Part shown: positions 12,540-19,295 of the stretch, piece by piece
Position numbering within the stretch: the first letter of the stretch is position 1
Layout of the letters: each line of letters starts with the position of its first letter
Assembly: GCA_018882785.1 (NCBI GenBank)
Contig: VERI01000016.1
Coordinates: 1-37,485, forward strand
From: Burkholderiaceae bacterium
GTDB taxonomy: Bacteria; Pseudomonadota; Gammaproteobacteria; Burkholderiales; Burkholderiaceae_A
DNA length: 37,485 nt
Direction of reading: 5' to 3'
Notes under the pieces: generated by a model
The model's database searches: none
Told to the model about the DNA's origin: nothing
Seen by the model: only the letters and a program-made list of their open reading frames with translations
Translations under genes and position numbers: made by a program

Positions 12540-12581
12540 CTCTCTTGATCGGTCTGCCCACCCGGGCACATAATCATTCGC

Positions 12582-12881
12582 ATGAAACGCCTGCCGATCG
12601 AGCCCTCTAAGCTAGCAGCCTTTTGCGAAGCCAACGGCATCCGCAAGCTGTCGCTGTTCGGCTCGCATTTACATGGTACTGCGCGGCCCGACAGTGACAT
12701 TGATCTACTGGTGGAATTTTATCCGGATCGGGTGCCAGGATTCTTTGCGCTGGCGGGGATGGAGATAGAACTTTCGGAAATGATGGGCGGCAAGAAAATA
12801 GATCTTAGAACGCCAATGTGCTTGTCCCGCTATTTTCGCGATAAGGTTGTGAGTGAAGCAACCCCCCAATATGGAAATTAA
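12582..12881 (+). CDS. mntA: MntA-like minimal nucleotidyltransferase (antitoxin)
   Basis: A 99-residue protein with the minimal nucleotidyltransferase signature: KLSLFGSHLHGTARPDSDID (about residues 22-41), containing the GS helix start and the SDID metal-binding aspartates, followed by LLVEF. In characterised MntA-HepT systems the nucleotidyltransferase adds AMP groups to a tyrosine of the HEPN toxin and so silences it. The gene begins 42 nt after tRNA-Phe and overlaps the start of the HEPN gene, the normal arrangement. The third acidic residue expected on the later strand may be Asp in KKIDLRTP (about residue 75). Cytoplasmic. Confidence 0.88.
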   Translation: MKRLPIEPSKLAAFCEANGIRKLSLFGSHLHGTARPDSDIDLLVEFYPDRVPGFFALAGMEIELSEMMGGKKIDLRTPMCLSRYFRDKVVSEATPQYGN

Positions 12882-13218
12882 AGATAGCGCCAGGGTGCAA
12901 CACATCCTTGAGGCTGCAAACGACATTCAAAACTTTATCGATGGGCATGATGCTTCGTCTCTTGAGACAAACAAGATGTTGTTCTTTGCACTCGCGAGAG
13001 CCATTGAGATCATCGGCGAGGCATCGTCAAAAGTGTCGATTGAAACAAGATCCCTGTATCCGTCTCTCCCCTGGGGAAAAGCGATTGGCATGCGTAACCT
13101 GTTGATACATGCTTATCTCACTGTGAACAAAGACATCTTATGGAAAACGGTAACAGTTGAAGTCCCCGAATTTGTTGCAGAAATTAAGCGGCTAGGACTT
13201 GACCAACTCAAGGACTGA
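12871..13218 (+). CDS. hepT: HepT-like HEPN-domain ribonuclease toxin
   Basis: A 115-residue helical protein with the HEPN catalytic motif RNLLIHAY (Arg-x4-His-x-Tyr) at about residues 78-85. In HepT the Arg and His form the RNase site and the Tyr is the AMPylation target of MntA. I use ATG 12871, which overlaps the mntA stop region; an in-frame GTG at 12853 would add six residues. The last codons AAG GAC TGA lie inside the tRNA-Phe-derived repeat, so the present C-terminus (QLKD) was set by the integration junction. Toxicity and targets cannot be judged from sequence. Confidence 0.87.
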   Translation: MEIKDSARVQHILEAANDIQNFIDGHDASSLETNKMLFFALARAIEIIGEASSKVSIETRSLYPSLPWGKAIGMRNLLIHAYLTVNKDILWKTVTVEVPEFVAEIKRLGLDQLKD

Positions 13219-13257
13219 AAGTTCTTTTGTCGGTGGTTCGATTCCGCCCCGAGCCAC
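13211..13257 (+). repeat. Repeat of the tRNA-Phe 3' half (attR-like)
   Basis: These 47 bases match tRNA-Phe 12491-12537 with three mismatches, all in the anticodon-stem part (13221, 13223, 13227). The T arm and acceptor strand are identical. The match ends within the CCA (CCACGA here against CCACCA), so the copy cannot act as a tRNA. It overlaps the last 8 bases of the HEPN gene. Confidence 0.9.
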
Positions 13258-13278
13258 GATTCTCAGACTATCGAAGCG

Positions 13279-13992
13279 CTACTTTAGCGCTTTATCCAAA
13301 AAAGCCTTGGTCGCAACACGAGCCGTTTTGTTGGCTCCGTCGCTATATTCCAGCACCTCGCCCATAAAGTCGCGTCTTGGACTTCGAATGTCAAAAGCGT
13401 GAGTAGCGCCGTCATGGATCATTCGTTGCGTTATTCCACGAATGTCATCACAGAACTTCAATGGGGTCCAATTATCCGCGGTACCTAAATGAACTAACGT
13501 TGGGAGCTTTAAGTGCCGATTCGGCACAGCCCCCTTTCCACAATTTGGGTAGTAACTGACGATCGCCTCGAAGCCACGGCCCTCACCGGCAAGATTTAAA
13601 CCAAGAGCCCCGCCATTGCTAAACCCGATATAACCCGCTTTCCCGCTGTGCCAAGATTCTTTTGAGATGATCTCCAAAACTTCGAAGAATTCCACCATCC
13701 GGTGATAGGGTCGAAAATCGGGGGCGAGATTCTTACAAACACTCTTCAGACCTCTTGGCGTGAGGCTATCGATCACAACAACGTTATAGCCAGACTTTGA
13801 AAAATCATCTACATAGTCCTTGGTCTGCGATGCAACAATGCCACTACACCCATGCCCAAGAAAAACCGTAGGTGCCTTTGCCATTTGGTTTCCTCGTTCA
13901 TCGACAGCGCGATGAACCGTGTAGTGCCTGAACTGCGCTTGTACGTGACCCACCAAGCAGAAGGAGCACAAAAACGCGGACAAAAGTTTCAT
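13279..13992 (-). CDS. Secreted alpha/beta hydrolase, dienelactone hydrolase-like
   Basis: A 237-residue protein with a clear signal peptide (cleavage after VQA, about residue 19). The fold is seen in PTVFLGHGCSG (oxyanion region), the nucleophile elbow GFSNGG (Ser125), LGTADNWTP (Asp173) and GATHAFD (His198), a complete Ser-Asp-His triad. Dienelactone hydrolases proper use Cys at the nucleophile; here it is Ser, so an esterase or carboxylesterase role in the periplasm is more likely. Six cysteines in the mature part could form disulfides. It is divergent from the propeller gene at 14072. Substrate unknown. Confidence 0.82.
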   Translation of the reverse strand: MKLLSAFLCSFCLVGHVQAQFRHYTVHRAVDERGNQMAKAPTVFLGHGCSGIVASQTKDYVDDFSKSGYNVVVIDSLTPRGLKSVCKNLAPDFRPYHRMVEFFEVLEIISKESWHSGKAGYIGFSNGGALGLNLAGEGRGFEAIVSYYPNCGKGAVPNRHLKLPTLVHLGTADNWTPLKFCDDIRGITQRMIHDGATHAFDIRSPRRDFMGEVLEYSDGANKTARVATKAFLDKALK

Positions 13993-14013
13993 TTATTACC
14001 CTCTAACTAGTTA

Positions 14014-14034
14014 AGATGCGTGATTACCGCATCT
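14014..14034. promoter_or_regulatory. Inverted repeat in the divergent promoter region
   Basis: AGATGCG and CGCATCT form a 7-bp inverted repeat with a 7-base gap between the divergent genes at 13992 and 14072. It could be an operator serving either gene. No matching regulator is identified. Confidence 0.3.
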
Positions 14035-14071
14035 CCTGACTTTGACGTCTGAATATTGCTACAGCACGCAT

Positions 14072-15094
14072 ATGAAAATCAAGGTATTTTCAGTCCCGCA
14101 AAGGCCAAGGGGCCGTTTCTGGGTTTGTTGTCTTTTTACTTTCCATTCCGCGTTGGGATTCGCAAACCCATTAAGAGTTGTTGAGTTTGATAAAAATATC
14201 CTTATAGATTTACCAGGTCTTCAATCTGCGAAAATAGCTTTCATCGATCTCTCTACACGATCATCGGGACCGAAGATAACAATTACGAATCTTGCTGGAG
14301 ATTTAGTTCAGTCCTTCACGATTCCTTCTGATCGCTACTCTCCGGCTTGGACTAATTGGGGGCCGGGAATTTCTTTTGATCCAAAGAATGGAAATTTATG
14401 GTTTCTTTCACCACAGGTTGGGCTCACTGAATTTCAGCAAATGGGAGCTATGCTCAGAACGATTGATTTCCGCAAGGCCTCCCATCAAATTCAAATTACG
14501 CCCGACGATAGTTTTGTCATGCCCTATTCTTGGGATGAGGCAGTGGACGCCCAAGTGTCTGAAATCGATACAAACGGACGGATCATTTTTCAATGGCGGG
14601 CTGCAGATTTTCTAAGCAATTTCAATCACTCAAATTCCATCGCTCATTCACAACCGCCGAGCTATACCGCGACGACGAGTGCAGTAAAGACAAAGGATGG
14701 CAATTTTTATATCAGCATGTCCCAAAAGGATTTAATCGTAAAGGTTGATAAATTCGGAAAAGTACTTTGGCACCAAAAGGTAGCTATTCGGCCCCATACA
14801 CTCGTCGTGCACGGAGAGCGCCTGATTGGCTACTCCGCCCGCTTTCCAAATCGAATTATTTTGTTTAACGATATTTGTAGTTGCTTTAAAGAGGTTGTAA
14901 TTAATGAATCGCTGGGAGCGAATACACAAACCAGAAGCCTCTCACTTCAGTATCTTGGTAAGGGATACTGGTTTACTTCAGGCGTAACTGGACTCTATAT
15001 TCTCAATGACGATGGGAGAGTCTTCTGGAAACTCGAGCATAATCAATTAAAAGGACGCCCAATCGGATTTCACTCTTCAGTAATATTTGAATAA
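14072..15094 (+). CDS. Exported arylsulfotransferase-like beta-propeller protein
   Basis: A 340-residue protein from ATG 14072, with an N-terminal signal (hydrophobic WVCCLFTFHSALGFA after a basic stretch). The middle and end show the recurring pattern of ASST-family propellers: QITPDDSFVMPYSWDEA, VSEIDTNGRIIFQW, NHSNSI, TKDGNFYISMSQKDLIVKVD and FGKVLWH. Family enzymes use several histidines in the propeller centre; candidates here are His138, His186 and His242. At this length it is much shorter than classical ASST (about 600 residues), so it may bind rather than transfer. The gene is AT-rich compared with its core neighbours and may be acquired. Function uncertain. Confidence 0.6.
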   Translation: MKIKVFSVPQRPRGRFWVCCLFTFHSALGFANPLRVVEFDKNILIDLPGLQSAKIAFIDLSTRSSGPKITITNLAGDLVQSFTIPSDRYSPAWTNWGPGISFDPKNGNLWFLSPQVGLTEFQQMGAMLRTIDFRKASHQIQITPDDSFVMPYSWDEAVDAQVSEIDTNGRIIFQWRAADFLSNFNHSNSIAHSQPPSYTATTSAVKTKDGNFYISMSQKDLIVKVDKFGKVLWHQKVAIRPHTLVVHGERLIGYSARFPNRIILFNDICSCFKEVVINESLGANTQTRSLSLQYLGKGYWFTSGVTGLYILNDDGRVFWKLEHNQLKGRPIGFHSSVIFE

Positions 15095-15209
15095 CATTGA
15101 GGAGTACGTATTGCCTCTGTAGAATGCAAGGAGACCCGCCTGTTAACGTCCGACTGGCCCGAACGCCCGGTCCGATAGCAGAATCCGTTTGGGATCTGGA
15201 GAGCCATCT

Positions 15210-16001
15210 ATGAAGAATATAGGCGTAGTTTTTGGATCCTTATGTCTCATCTTCACGCTTTCTCTCTGGCCATTAATGGGAAATGCCCAAGCGAAAGAAT
15301 GTGCGGTGCTGCTGATGCATGGAAAGTGGGGAACACCGCAATTTATTAGTTTTTACGGTCGAAGATTAGTTCCGATTTGTGAAGTCGAAACGGTCGAGAT
15401 GCCCTGGTCTCGTAATCGAAATTACGATGCCACTTATTCCACTGCCATAGAGGAAATTGCAGAAAAAGTAAGTAAATTTCGCCAGAAAGGAACTAGACTG
15501 GTGATTGTTGGTGGTCAGAGTTTTGGAGCAAATGCGGCGCTTGCTTATGCGTCGACAAAAGGGGATATCGACGGGATTATCGCTTTAGCACCTGGCCATG
15601 TACCTTCTATCATGTTCCATAGGTTTAACCTCAACACCGACACTATGCCGCTTGCTAAGCAAATGATTGCAGACGGCAAGGGGGCGGAGAAAATATCGGT
15701 GAGAGACTTTAATCAGGGAGAGACTCGCACTATACGAATGTCTGCTGAAGTTTTTCTGAGCTACTTCGACCCTGAGGGACTCGGAAATATGACCTTAACA
15801 GCCGGGAGCTACAAAAAGCCAATTCCTACCCTGATGGTCATTGGTACGCGGGATCCCCTTTTTCAAACAACCAAGGTCAATATTTTCGATAAGATCCTGC
15901 CGCACCCAAAAAATGAATATCGAATCGTCGAGGCTGGCCATCTGGATACCCCCGAAGCGGCGGTCAATATTTCTCTCGAGTGGTTAAAGGGACTACAGTA
16001 G
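15210..16001 (+). CDS. Secreted alpha/beta hydrolase
   Basis: A 263-residue protein from ATG 15210, preceded by GGAG. The signal peptide ends near GNAQA (residue 28). Triad candidates are Ser104 in VGGQSFGANAALAYAS, Asp215 in VIGTRDPLF and His244 in EAGHLDTP. The early AVLLMHGKWGTP is the oxyanion-hole strand. The family is broad and the substrate cannot be read. It follows the propeller gene on the same strand after 115 bp with no strong terminator visible. It is distinct in sequence from the hydrolases at 13279 and 18414. Confidence 0.8.
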   Translation: MKNIGVVFGSLCLIFTLSLWPLMGNAQAKECAVLLMHGKWGTPQFISFYGRRLVPICEVETVEMPWSRNRNYDATYSTAIEEIAEKVSKFRQKGTRLVIVGGQSFGANAALAYASTKGDIDGIIALAPGHVPSIMFHRFNLNTDTMPLAKQMIADGKGAEKISVRDFNQGETRTIRMSAEVFLSYFDPEGLGNMTLTAGSYKKPIPTLMVIGTRDPLFQTTKVNIFDKILPHPKNEYRIVEAGHLDTPEAAVNISLEWLKGLQ

Positions 16002-16034
16002 GAATCTTTTGGGTAGCCTGTTCCAACGACTCAG

Positions 16035-16412
16035 CTAGGACATTGGCAGGGTAGATACCAAATTGAGTAAAAGCGTCTGTGTTTCAATCGGTAGACTGCT
16101 TAACAACTCCGCAAGCCTGATCGTTTCTTCATCATAGCGGAACTCTTGGGTCGTCGAGCGATAAAGATTTACCGATCCGTGATCAGCCACTAATTTATTA
16201 ATGTCGAGTGCCAACCATACCGCCAGCACCTGCAGATGCGAGTAGGTTGGCATTGATATGCCGCGCATCCATCGACGCACTGTCTCGTGGGAGACCGGCT
16301 TTCCGCCGTCAAGATGACGATTAAACTGGATTGCTACAAAAGCGGCCGAGGGGAGTCGACCATATTTTTTCCGCAATCCTTCCCGAAAAAGGGTTGAGAA
16401 ACTACTGATCAT
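16035..16412 (-). CDS. Small helix-turn-helix protein
   Basis: A 125-residue protein from ATG 16412; an in-frame GTG at 16442 would add ten residues. The N-terminal half reads as a helix-turn-helix DNA-binding unit, most visibly KPVSHETVRRWMRGISMP followed by YSHLQVLAVWLALDI. The C-terminal part is helical (ETIRLAELLSSLP) and could dimerise. It shows no recognisable effector domain. It is convergent with the hydrolase at 15210. An 8-bp inverted repeat straddles its upstream region (16417-16462) and may be its own operator. The target is unknown. Confidence 0.6.
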   Translation of the reverse strand: MISSFSTLFREGLRKKYGRLPSAAFVAIQFNRHLDGGKPVSHETVRRWMRGISMPTYSHLQVLAVWLALDINKLVADHGSVNLYRSTTQEFRYDEETIRLAELLSSLPIETQTLLLNLVSTLPMS

Positions 16413-16416
16413 TTTT

Positions 16417-16462
16417 GTCCCAAAAATATACTGTCTAAACACACTAAGGCTATCTTTGGGAC
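16417..16462. promoter_or_regulatory. Inverted repeat upstream of the HTH gene
   Basis: GTCCCAAA (16417-16424) and TTTGGGAC (16455-16462) are exact inverted copies with 30 bases between, immediately before ATG 16412. The spacing would suit two operator half-sites on the same helix face. Inference only. Confidence 0.35.
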
Positions 16463-16502
16463 TACATTATGAGGTCTTAAATCTTCACGAAGAAATGGGG
16501 AC

Positions 16503-16527
16503 CGATAAAATCCACGCGACACGTGGA
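16503..16527 (-). terminator. Rho-independent terminator of the XRE gene
   Basis: On the minus strand a 6-bp hairpin, TCCACG-TGTCG-CGTGGA, is followed directly by TTTTAT. It begins 2 bases after the XRE stop codon. The stem is short, so strength is uncertain. Confidence 0.5.
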
Positions 16528-16528
16528 A

Positions 16529-16753
16529 CTAAGTTTTTAGGAGACGAACAACAGGCACCTCAAGGACTGCCGCTAGCTTCGTCAATACCTCTAGGGTCGG
16601 ATTTGCAATCGTGCGCTCGATTTTACTTACCAATGTCCGATCCACACCTGCCTCAAGCGCCAGTCGCTCCTGCGAAAGCCCTCGCCTGCCGCGTAACAGC
16701 CGCACATTTTCAGACAGCGCAAGCCTTAGTTCACGAAGTTCTGGTTGCCACAT
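16529..16753 (-). CDS. XRE-family transcriptional regulator
   Basis: A 74-residue protein made almost entirely of a Cro/C1-type helix-turn-helix: LALSENVRLLRGRRGLSQER, LALEAGVDRTLVSKIER and NPTLEVLTKLAAVLEVP. Stand-alone XRE proteins of this size regulate mobile elements, restriction systems or toxin-antitoxin operons. It lies 106 bp downstream of the transglutaminase-like gene on the same strand. The ATG at 16753 is clear. It has no partner toxin that I recognise next to it. Confidence 0.87.
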   Translation of the reverse strand: MWQPELRELRLALSENVRLLRGRRGLSQERLALEAGVDRTLVSKIERTIANPTLEVLTKLAAVLEVPVVRLLKT

Positions 16754-16859
16754 TCATTTGGACTTTCCGCGAGTTGAGTGCCGAATGTGTCCTTTTACGG
16801 GACAGTCTGTCCACGGATTACAAGCCACGGTTTTAAAGCAACAGAATTTGTTTTTACTT

Positions 16860-17363
16860 CTATACGGAGCTGAGTCGCTGAAATAACTGTTCTGAGAAAT
16901 GGTCAATTAGCCCAGCAGGCTCATCGGGAAGACGGGTATCGTAGCCCGTCGGTGGGGGTAGCCACCACAGCGCTAAATTTGTCCGCTGATCCAGAGTAAC
17001 TCGAGCGATCGCTGTTGCAAACGCAGGGGCGAGCGGAGTTGCAAGACTTTCTGGAACACCCTCTACAAACTTCTTGCAATGGGCTAATGCTGCGTCAAAT
17101 AGGTAACCATCTGAAGTGCAGACTGCATGGCCATTCCACTGCTCGCCGGGCGGTGGATCGATAAAACCAAAGATGAATACCTGATGGGGAACCGCCAGAG
17201 ACAACTGACATGGGATTACCTGTGCAGCATGGCCAAACCTCTGCAGAACACTTAGTGAAATTCGGGAAGTAAATGCGCAATAGGTTTTGTACTGCGAGGG
17301 AACAACCTCGTAGAAGATCTGCGAGAGCCTAAGAAGCACCTTCCGGCCACGGCTATTTGGCAT
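16860..17363 (-). CDS. Transglutaminase-like (papain-fold) protein, uncharacterised
   Basis: A 167-residue protein without signal peptide. TYCAFTSRISLSVLQRFGHA (residues 28-47) looks like the catalytic helix of a transglutaminase-like fold with Cys29, and QWNGHAVCTSDGYLFDAAL (75-93) supplies His79 and Asp90, giving a plausible Cys-His-Asp triad. The rest is rich in prolines and not recognised. A protease, amidase or a non-catalytic binding role are all possible. It is upstream of an XRE gene on the same strand, which hints at a regulated accessory pair. The identification rests on motif pattern only. Confidence 0.55.
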   Translation of the reverse strand: MPNSRGRKVLLRLSQIFYEVVPSQYKTYCAFTSRISLSVLQRFGHAAQVIPCQLSLAVPHQVFIFGFIDPPPGEQWNGHAVCTSDGYLFDAALAHCKKFVEGVPESLATPLAPAFATAIARVTLDQRTNLALWWLPPPTGYDTRLPDEPAGLIDHFSEQLFQRLSSV

Positions 17364-17389
17364 TTGTATTGTTACTTAGCGTATTTCAC

Positions 17390-17402
17390 TATAGTAACTA
17401 TA
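17390..17402. promoter_or_regulatory. Palindrome upstream of the transglutaminase-like gene
   Basis: TATAGT-A-ACTATA is a perfect 13-bp palindrome 27 bp before ATG 17363, in an AT-rich promoter-like stretch. It could be the operator of the adjacent XRE protein and may overlap a -10 box. Confidence 0.4.
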
Positions 17403-17549
17403 ACAAAGTATTAGGGTAAAATATAGTCCCCTCAGGAAACACCATGTTCCCAGTCCGCCAGCGTCCCGAAGGTGCTATTGATCAATCGGGTTAAGCTTCT
17501 TTATCGCAAAGCTCATCCCGATTTATTTGACGTATTACTGATCCCGACT

Positions 17550-17909
17550 ATGCCGAACCAGATGAATGTTTTTGGCCCACTCTCGTTTGTCGGGCTACTG
17601 ATGCTGTCGAATGTTTTTATGACATTTGCCTGGTATGCCCACCTGAAGAATTTGTCTTCGGCACCTTGGTGGATCGCAGTCTTTGTGAGCTGGTCGATTG
17701 CGCTGCTGGAATACGCTTTTCAAGTGCCTGCAAACCGCATTGGTTATCAGTACTTCTCCCTTAGCCAGCTGAAGATCACCCAAGAGGTCATTACGCTGGG
17801 TGTGTTTATTCCGTTCGCGATGTTCTATATGAACGAACCCTTTAAAACTGACTACATCTGGGCAGGATGTTGTCTTTTGGGAGCGGTCTACTTTATATTT
17901 CGGTCTTAA
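17550..17909 (+). CDS. DUF486-family small membrane protein (DMT superfamily)
   Basis: A 119-residue protein with four hydrophobic segments. The family signature is easy to see: LSNVFMTFAWYAHLKN, SWSIALLEYAFQVPANRIGY, LKITQEVITLGVFIPFA and FYMNEPFKTDYIWA. Members resemble half of an EamA/DMT transporter and probably act as dimers in the inner membrane; substrates are unknown. I start at ATG 17550, since the conserved part begins soon after; a GTG at 17472 would add 26 non-conserved residues, and ATG 17562 is also possible. Confidence 0.88.
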   Translation: MPNQMNVFGPLSFVGLLMLSNVFMTFAWYAHLKNLSSAPWWIAVFVSWSIALLEYAFQVPANRIGYQYFSLSQLKITQEVITLGVFIPFAMFYMNEPFKTDYIWAGCCLLGAVYFIFRS

Positions 17910-17941
17910 GAAACAACTCCTGGCGCCCTGATAAAAGCCAA

Positions 17942-17975
17942 ATTGAGGGCAACCTACGCTTTAAACGCCCTCAAT
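17942..17975. terminator. Hairpin between convergent genes
   Basis: ATTGAGGGC and GCCCTCAAT form a 9-bp stem with a 16-base loop between the ends of the DUF486 and DUF1330 genes. There is no clear T run on either side, so a bidirectional terminator is only a possibility. Confidence 0.35.
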
Positions 17976-18254
17976 GACACTCAGTATTCCCTCGCTGTTG
18001 CGATGGCGGCCACCGATGATGGACTGGTACTCCGGACTTTTGTACCACGCCAGGGCAGCCGCTTTGTCGGGGAACTCAAGGATCGCCACTCGACCATAGG
18101 GAAGTTCACCCTCTAAAGTGGTGATTTCACCCCCGCGAACAATATAGCGGCCACCATACTTTTCTATTGTGGCCGGAGACTTCGGGGCATAGTCTTCGCG
18201 GAATTTCTCCAGATTCAAGACGTTCATTTGAACCATTACATAGGCCTTCGGCAT
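17961..18254 (-). CDS. DUF1330-family protein
   Basis: A 97-residue ferredoxin-like (dimeric alpha/beta barrel) protein of the DUF1330 family. Markers are KYGGRYIVRGGEITTLEG, VAILEFPDKAAALAWYKSPE and YQSIIGGRHRNSEG. Biochemical role is not established for the family. ATG 18254 is preceded by AGGAGA at good spacing. It is divergent from the operon at 18414. A second DUF1330-type protein is encoded at 25395. Confidence 0.92.
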   Translation of the reverse strand: MPKAYVMVQMNVLNLEKFREDYAPKSPATIEKYGGRYIVRGGEITTLEGELPYGRVAILEFPDKAAALAWYKSPEYQSIIGGRHRNSEGILSVIEGV

Positions 18255-18413
18255 TTCGCTTCTCCTGAATTACGACAATATTCTGGGTAAGTCCTATCAT
18301 ATCGATCTATGGATTCAGACGTTACAGGTTCGGAAGAATCAGACTTCCGCTCATTGTGCTTCGCAAAATAAAAATCTTCAAATTTGAGCTAGCAGGCCTA
18401 CACGGACTCTTCG

Positions 18414-19283
18414 ATGACTATTAAAACCATTTTCTCTATTGCAGGTAGTTTGGTTGCCTGCTTTTTTTCTGCCGCAGTTTCGATGGCGCAGATTCCGGAC
18501 CCAACGCTTATCACGCTCAACACAGGCCGACAGTTTGGCGTTTTTACAAAAGAAGATGCCATTCAGAAGGCGGCAGTGATCAAGGGGTCTACGCCCTCGA
18601 CAACCGCATTGCTGGTCTTTCGGGGATGGCCCGGTATTGCAAGGCTTGAATCCGGGCGGGATGCTTTCCGAAGCCTTAATTTCATGCAAGGCCAGATTCA
18701 GCTCTTTACTTCAAACGGTATCTCTCTGGTGGTAGTGGACTGCCCTACCGATCAATGGGCGCTGAGAAACCCAGGTAATCCAGCCTCTTGCGATGATAAT
18801 TTTCGCTCCTCAGAGGCTCATGCGGCTGATGTTCGGAAACTGATTACCACCTTGCGCAATGAGCATGGATTCACCAGTATTTTTCTTTTCGGTCACAGCT
18901 ATGGAACTATTTCATCGAAATGGCTTGCATTTCATTTAGGTGACATGATCAACGGCAGTATCCACTCTGCTGCGCAGACACTTGCTGGACGTGGCGATTA
19001 CGCTCAGTTCGGTAATTCATCTTCAAGAATTAAGCTCGATCAGGTCAGAACACCCATTGTCCATATTCATCATGCCGATGATCGCTGCTGGGTAACCCCC
19101 TATGCGATCGTGAAAGACTACGCAGGTAAGAACCTAATGTCGGTCTATGGGGGAAGCACATCCGGGGATCAATGCGGCGCCAAGCACTATCACTCCTATG
19201 AGGGGCGAGAGGCGGCTGTCTCAAAGGCGATCATTCGTTGGATAAAAACGGGTGAGTTAGAAGAAACCATTGGTCGAGATTAG
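18414..19283 (+). CDS. Secreted alpha/beta hydrolase, first gene of an operon
   Basis: A 289-residue protein with a signal peptide ending at VSMAQ (about residue 25). The elbow is FLFGHSYGTISS with Ser162; Asp222 or Asp223 in HHADDRCW and His258 or His260 in KHYHSYEG complete a likely triad. Cysteines at 110, 126, 225 and 254 may form disulfides. It begins a co-oriented run with an SDR (12 nt gap), a FAH-family protein and a Bug receptor, which suggests that it releases a small acid or ester product in the periplasm. Substrate unknown. Confidence 0.82.
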   Translation: MTIKTIFSIAGSLVACFFSAAVSMAQIPDPTLITLNTGRQFGVFTKEDAIQKAAVIKGSTPSTTALLVFRGWPGIARLESGRDAFRSLNFMQGQIQLFTSNGISLVVVDCPTDQWALRNPGNPASCDDNFRSSEAHAADVRKLITTLRNEHGFTSIFLFGHSYGTISSKWLAFHLGDMINGSIHSAAQTLAGRGDYAQFGNSSSRIKLDQVRTPIVHIHHADDRCWVTPYAIVKDYAGKNLMSVYGGSTSGDQCGAKHYHSYEGREAAVSKAIIRWIKTGELEETIGRD

Positions 19284-19295
19284 AAAGGTCAGCAC

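Larger units (their letters stand above)
12540..13257 (+). mobile_element. tRNA-Phe-bounded mini-island carrying a MntA-HepT pair
   Basis: The segment between the tRNA-Phe 3' end and a repeat of that end (offset exactly 720 bp) holds only the two toxin-antitoxin-type genes and no integrase. The two copies share 44 of 47 aligned bases, including 30 in an unbroken row (12508-12537 against 13228-13257). This looks like attL/attR of an integrated element. It may be a tiny cassette mobilised in trans or the remnant of a larger island. I found no third copy of the repeat further right by eye. Confidence 0.55.

Noticed and set aside
16456-16836. A 126-codon plus-strand frame
   Set aside because: It is the complement of the XRE gene and its terminator, and has no recognisable features.
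12540-18260. A CRISPR array, insertion sequence or integrase in the accessory region
   Set aside because: No regularly spaced repeats, terminal inverted repeats with a transposase, or recombinase motifs were found on either strand.
18331-18349. CGGAAG/CTTCCG inverted repeat before the hydrolase operon
   Set aside because: Six base pairs with a 7-base loop is short and without supporting promoter elements; kept out of the feature list.
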